Shown one piece after another: positions 13,065-15,847 of a stretch of DNA of 15,847 nucleotides. The notes under the pieces are model-generated. The model saw only the letters and a program-made list of their open reading frames with translations. It was not told the origin of the DNA and made no database searches. Where the stretch lies: assembly GCA_012522035.1 (NCBI GenBank), contig JAAYLF010000194.1, forward strand, positions 1 through 15,847, given 5' to 3'. Both the position numbers and the translations under genes were made by a program. The stretch's first letter is position 1. Each line of letters opens with the position of its first letter. The DNA comes from Clostridiaceae bacterium (GTDB lineage Bacteria; Bacillota; Clostridia; UBA1212; DUPL01).

Positions 13065-14265
13065 GTTTGCCAGCTATTCTGGTAATTAATTCAACGGATT
13101 TGTCCATCTCGTTTATGGACAAATATTCATATTTGCCGTGGAAATTATACCCACCTGTGCCGATATTGGGACATGGCAGTCCCATATAAGTCAATCTTGC
13201 GCCATCTGTGCCCCCACGAATTGGTTCAATTTGTGGGGTTATTCCTATTTCCCTCATGGCTTCCAAGGCAATGTTGACAACAGTCATGTCGTTCTCTATT
13301 ATCTTTCGCATGTTGTAATAGGAATCCTTAATTGAAACTTCAAAGGTATTCTCTCCATACTTCTCATTCATGAACTCAGCAGCTTTCATGAAAAACTCTT
13401 TCTGCTCACTGAACAACCTGTCATCATGATTCCTGATAATATACTCCATTTCAGTTTTCTCACACATGCCATTCATGTCAGTAATATGATAAAAACCTTC
13501 ATATTTCTCCGTATACGCAGGATTCATGAATGCAGGCAGAAGATTTTGAAACTCCATTGCAAGCAGAATGGCATTCTTCATTTTGCCCTTTGCATAGCCT
13601 GGGTGAATACTGTTCCCGTTTACAACCACCTTTGCGCTGGCTGCATTGAAGTTTTCATATTCAAACATGCTTATGTCTCCACCATCAACGGTATACGCAA
13701 TATCCGCACCAAAGGCTTCAACGTCAAAGTTGTCAGCACCTCTGCCTATTTCCTCATCGGGCGTAAAAGCAATGGAAATATCACCATGAAGGAGCTCTCC
13801 CTTCATTATTCTCTCAACAAAGGTCATTATAATCGCAATGCCCGCCTTGTTGTCGGCACCTAGAAGGGTTGTTCCATCCGTTACAATCAAGTCATGACCA
13901 ATCTTGCTCTTCAAACTCGGAAAAGTTTCCGGATCCAAGGATACATTGTCACCTAGTACTATTATGCCGCCGTCATAATTCCTGACAATTCTTGGCCTGA
14001 CGTTTTCACCAGACATGTCAGGAGAAGTATCCAGATGCGCAATGAACCCTACAGTTTTGCTTGTCTTTTCCGAATTCCCCTTTATTTTCCCATACACTAC
14101 CCCCGAATCAGCAAGATATGCATTTTCAACCCCCAAGGATTTCAGTTCTTCTACCAACAATTTTGCAAGAACTGTCTGCCCTTCGGTGCTGGGTACGCTT
14201 TCACTCTTTGGATCCGACTGGGTATTAATCTTAATATACTCCAAAAAACGTTCGTACGCTTTCAT
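13051..14265 (-). CDS. pepT: Peptidase T (tripeptide aminopeptidase, M20B)
   Basis: A 404-residue cytosolic zinc enzyme that removes the N-terminal residue of tripeptides. Length and order match Salmonella PepT. Metal and catalytic residues seen are His77 and Asp79 (AHLDTSPD), Asp138 (LGADNKAG), catalytic Glu171 with ligand Glu172 (PDEEIG), Asp194 (TVDGGD) and His376 (GGYNFHGKYE). The substrate-end signature RGGTDGARLTYMGLPCPN is at 350-367. The lid domain lies between about 205 and 315. The ATG is 2 bp after the stop of the DUF4838 gene, and its AAAGGAAA site is inside that gene, so the two are co-transcribed. It is complete with no odd residues. Confidence 0.96.
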   Translation of the reverse strand: MKAYERFLEYIKINTQSDPKSESVPSTEGQTVLAKLLVEELKSLGVENAYLADSGVVYGKIKGNSEKTSKTVGFIAHLDTSPDMSGENVRPRIVRNYDGGIIVLGDNVSLDPETFPSLKSKIGHDLIVTDGTTLLGADNKAGIAIIMTFVERIMKGELLHGDISIAFTPDEEIGRGADNFDVEAFGADIAYTVDGGDISMFEYENFNAASAKVVVNGNSIHPGYAKGKMKNAILLAMEFQNLLPAFMNPAYTEKYEGFYHITDMNGMCEKTEMEYIIRNHDDRLFSEQKEFFMKAAEFMNEKYGENTFEVSIKDSYYNMRKIIENDMTVVNIALEAMREIGITPQIEPIRGGTDGARLTYMGLPCPNIGTGGYNFHGKYEYLSINEMDKSVELITRIAGKLISD

Positions 14266-14267
14266 AT

Positions 14268-15847
14268 CTATTTCCTTTCCACATCTTCTGGTGTCACTAT
14301 CTGCTTCATTCTTTCATAACTGGATTCCAGATTTCCTCTTTCCAGAAGAGATTCTATCTTGAAATACCTCATATCTTCAAAGAACTTTTCAAGCTCTCTT
14401 CTTCTTTCTTCGAGACTTCCCTCCATGAGGAATAGCTTTGCATATCTTAGCGACATGCGGGTTCTTCTTACCCTGTATAGTATTGTCTCATCATCCGCCA
14501 TTCTTTCAGCCATGTCAAAAAGACTGTCTGCATAAGCCATAAAATCCTTTGTGAGAAAATCCTTGTTTGGATCGTCGTACAATCCAAAATGAAAGTTTTC
14601 CTTCTCGGCTTTCCTGTTTAGTACATCAATATACCTTCTCAAAGGAGCTGCTGCGTTTTTGTAATACCCATACATGAACTCATCAATTGCCTTGTCAACA
14701 TCGCAATACGGATCCTCCAAAAGCTTTGCTATTACATATGCACGCAGATGAGCAAACTCACTGAACTTTATCTCTCCGCACCCTTGAGAAAATACTCCCT
14801 TGACATTGTGCTCGACAAAGAACTGCATGTTCTTTTGAAGTGCATAAAGATTGGGATAAGGTGTGAGATAGTTCAGGAAGTTGACAATATAGTCCCAGAT
14901 GAAGATGTTGTTGGCTATTTTGCTCCATGCCACAATATCTTCAATAAATGATCCGTTTCTGTGCACTCCCTTTTCGTTAACCTGATCACATTCGGTTATG
15001 GGATGGCTGAAGCAACACTCTATCGTACAAAGCCTTATTATCACATTATCACGAGGTTTTGTTTTAAGAGGTGCTTTTCTTGTATATCTGTAGGCCAAAG
15101 TATCGATGTATTTGTCAGGGTATTCATCCTTTATCGCATCCGCCACACTGTTGACAAAGCAAATAACATTGCCTGCAGGAGATCCTTCTTCCTCCTCTAT
15201 CGCCCTGCACTTGTCGCATCGGCACTGGTTTCCTTCCTCAAAGGTGTCATTCTGAGATACTGACACAATCTTCACATTTGGGTTTTCGTCAAAAGCCTTC
15301 TTTACCTTCTCTATTGTAATCTTCAAAACATCAGGGTTGGAAAGACAAATCTGATGATGGGGATCTGTGGTTCTTTCTCCGTCAATCAAAGGGAAATATT
15401 CCGGATGGGTCTTGAAGTATTCCTCTTGAGGAATGATGGTATGGAAAGTGTGCACAAAACCAAGCCCATATTCAAATTTCCCTCCCTGTTCCCCATCAAG
15501 ATGCATGTGATGTCCATTCAACTTGTTTCTAAGTGCAAAGGATGGTTCAAAAGCATCCCTGTAAAAGGTTTCCCTGTACCAGAAGAAAGGACTTTCATCA
15601 ACATCTATTTCAGGTATTTCAAATACTTCTTTCCTAGGCATGTGCTCACAGTCGGATGTAAACCATCTGCAGCCTGCGTATCTTTCGAAAAATGTATATA
15701 TTGCATACAGAATACCTCTTTTTGTATGCCCGGATAGTATAAGATTGTCGCCTTCCGTTTTTATCACATATGCGTCTTCGCCTGTGTCCTTGGGCTTTAC
15801 ACCGCCAAGCTTGATTGTTTTATCACTACCATTCTGGGTTCTATCCA
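14268..15847 (-). CDS. DUF4838 / GH67-like protein, N-terminus outside window
   Basis: The visible 526 codons continue open to the right edge, so the true start is outside. An in-frame GTG at 15767 is internal: the preceding residues (TDEAYVIKTEGDNLILSGHTKRGILYAIYTFFE, seen at about 15785-15690) form the usual entry to a GH67-type N-terminal domain. This is followed by GCRWF. DUF4838 marks include HPEYFPLIDGER, the cysteine pair in CRCDKC (about 15211-15228) and the GNVICFVNSVADAI helix, then a TIM-barrel-like middle and a helical C-terminal part. DUF4838 proteins are related to alpha-glucuronidase-like glycoside hydrolases, but their reaction is not established and I cannot point to catalytic acids. 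Its coupling to pepT is tight. Confidence 0.82.
   Translation of the reverse strand, partial: DRTQNGSDKTIKLGGVKPKDTGEDAYVIKTEGDNLILSGHTKRGILYAIYTFFERYAGCRWFTSDCEHMPRKEVFEIPEIDVDESPFFWYRETFYRDAFEPSFALRNKLNGHHMHLDGEQGGKFEYGLGFVHTFHTIIPQEEYFKTHPEYFPLIDGERTTDPHHQICLSNPDVLKITIEKVKKAFDENPNVKIVSVSQNDTFEEGNQCRCDKCRAIEEEEGSPAGNVICFVNSVADAIKDEYPDKYIDTLAYRYTRKAPLKTKPRDNVIIRLCTIECCFSHPITECDQVNEKGVHRNGSFIEDIVAWSKIANNIFIWDYIVNFLNYLTPYPNLYALQKNMQFFVEHNVKGVFSQGCGEIKFSEFAHLRAYVIAKLLEDPYCDVDKAIDEFMYGYYKNAAAPLRRYIDVLNRKAEKENFHFGLYDDPNKDFLTKDFMAYADSLFDMAERMADDETILYRVRRTRMSLRYAKLFLMEGSLEERRRELEKFFEDMRYFKIESLLERGNLESSYERMKQIVTPEDVERK

Noticed and set aside
13426..13863. 145-codon plus-strand open frame opposite pepT
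   Set aside because: It is antisense to the fully conserved peptidase T frame, with no ribosome site or family pattern.
15354..15737. 127-codon plus-strand open frame opposite the DUF4838 gene
   Set aside because: It is a shadow frame; the minus strand carries the conserved domain throughout.
15765..15767. GTG as the true start of the DUF4838 gene
   Set aside because: The frame stays open to the window edge and the upstream codons fit the normal start of the GH67-like N-terminal domain, so the gene is partial.
1..15847. tRNA, rRNA, riboswitch, CRISPR array, transposon or prophage genes
   Set aside because: No clover-leaf or rRNA-like tract, no spaced direct repeat array and no transposase or integrase motif was seen; intergenic gaps are at most about 150 bp and mostly explained by promoters and the one terminator.

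Overview
The window is a 15.8 kb stretch of low-GC, densely coding bacterial DNA. It most resembles an anaerobic, spore-forming-type Firmicute of class Clostridia. The reasons are A/T-rich codon use, strong AGGAGG-type ribosome sites, TATAAT promoters, and the set of families present (DUF5702 with TadE-like proteins, a YdbC/PC4 protein, a membrane-anchored HtrA, a DacF-type carboxypeptidase and a stand-alone methionine-synthase activation domain). I cannot name the species. There are 14 protein genes, two of them cut by the window edges. I see no RNA gene, insertion sequence, CRISPR array or phage gene, and no gene-free stretch longer than about 150 bp.

Layout from left to right. (1) Positions 1-4660, minus strand: a tightly packed five-gene operon read from right to left. 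Its order is purine nucleoside phosphorylase, MTA/SAH deaminase (mtaD), a fold-type IV PLP aminotransferase, a xylose-isomerase-like TIM-barrel protein, and a long-chain acyl-CoA-ligase-like enzyme that runs off the left edge. A near-consensus sigma-A promoter (TTGTTA-17-TATAAT) lies directly in front of the first gene. (2) Positions 4661-7947, minus strand: a three-gene surface-assembly operon with a 60-residue pilin/TadE-like peptide, a 709-residue DUF5702 protein and a TadE-like pseudopilin. No Tad ATPase or platform gene is nearby. (3) Positions 7948-8099: a divergent control region with a 9-bp inverted repeat, GTCGA/TCGAC half-sites and a possible sigma-H-like promoter. (4) Positions 8100-9960, plus strand: a secreted D-Ala-D-Ala carboxypeptidase and a polytopic HGSNAT-like (DUF1624) membrane protein. 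(5) Positions 9951-11915, minus strand: a membrane-anchored HtrA protease and, downstream with its own promoter, a protein of the B12-dependent methionine synthase activation family. (6) Positions 12035-12343, minus strand: a YdbC/PC4 ssDNA-binding protein with a clear intrinsic terminator. (7) Positions 12483-13064, plus strand: a CBM9-like carbohydrate-binding protein with an extended -10 promoter. (8) Positions 13051-15847, minus strand: peptidase T, preceded by a DUF4838/GH67-like protein that is truncated at the right edge.

How the genes may work together. PNP and MtaD form a recognisable route in which methylthioadenosine is deaminated to methylthioinosine and then phosphorolysed. The aminotransferase, isomerase and CoA ligase are co-transcribed with them but their substrates cannot be read from sequence, so this operon is the best candidate for an undescribed pathway. 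The DUF5702/TadE trio, the carboxypeptidase and HtrA all act at the cell envelope. Four starts (mtaD, the TadE-like gene, htrA and the YdbC gene) were set from ribosome-site spacing and are shorter than the longest open frames. The start of the DUF1624 gene was also moved inward, on weaker evidence.
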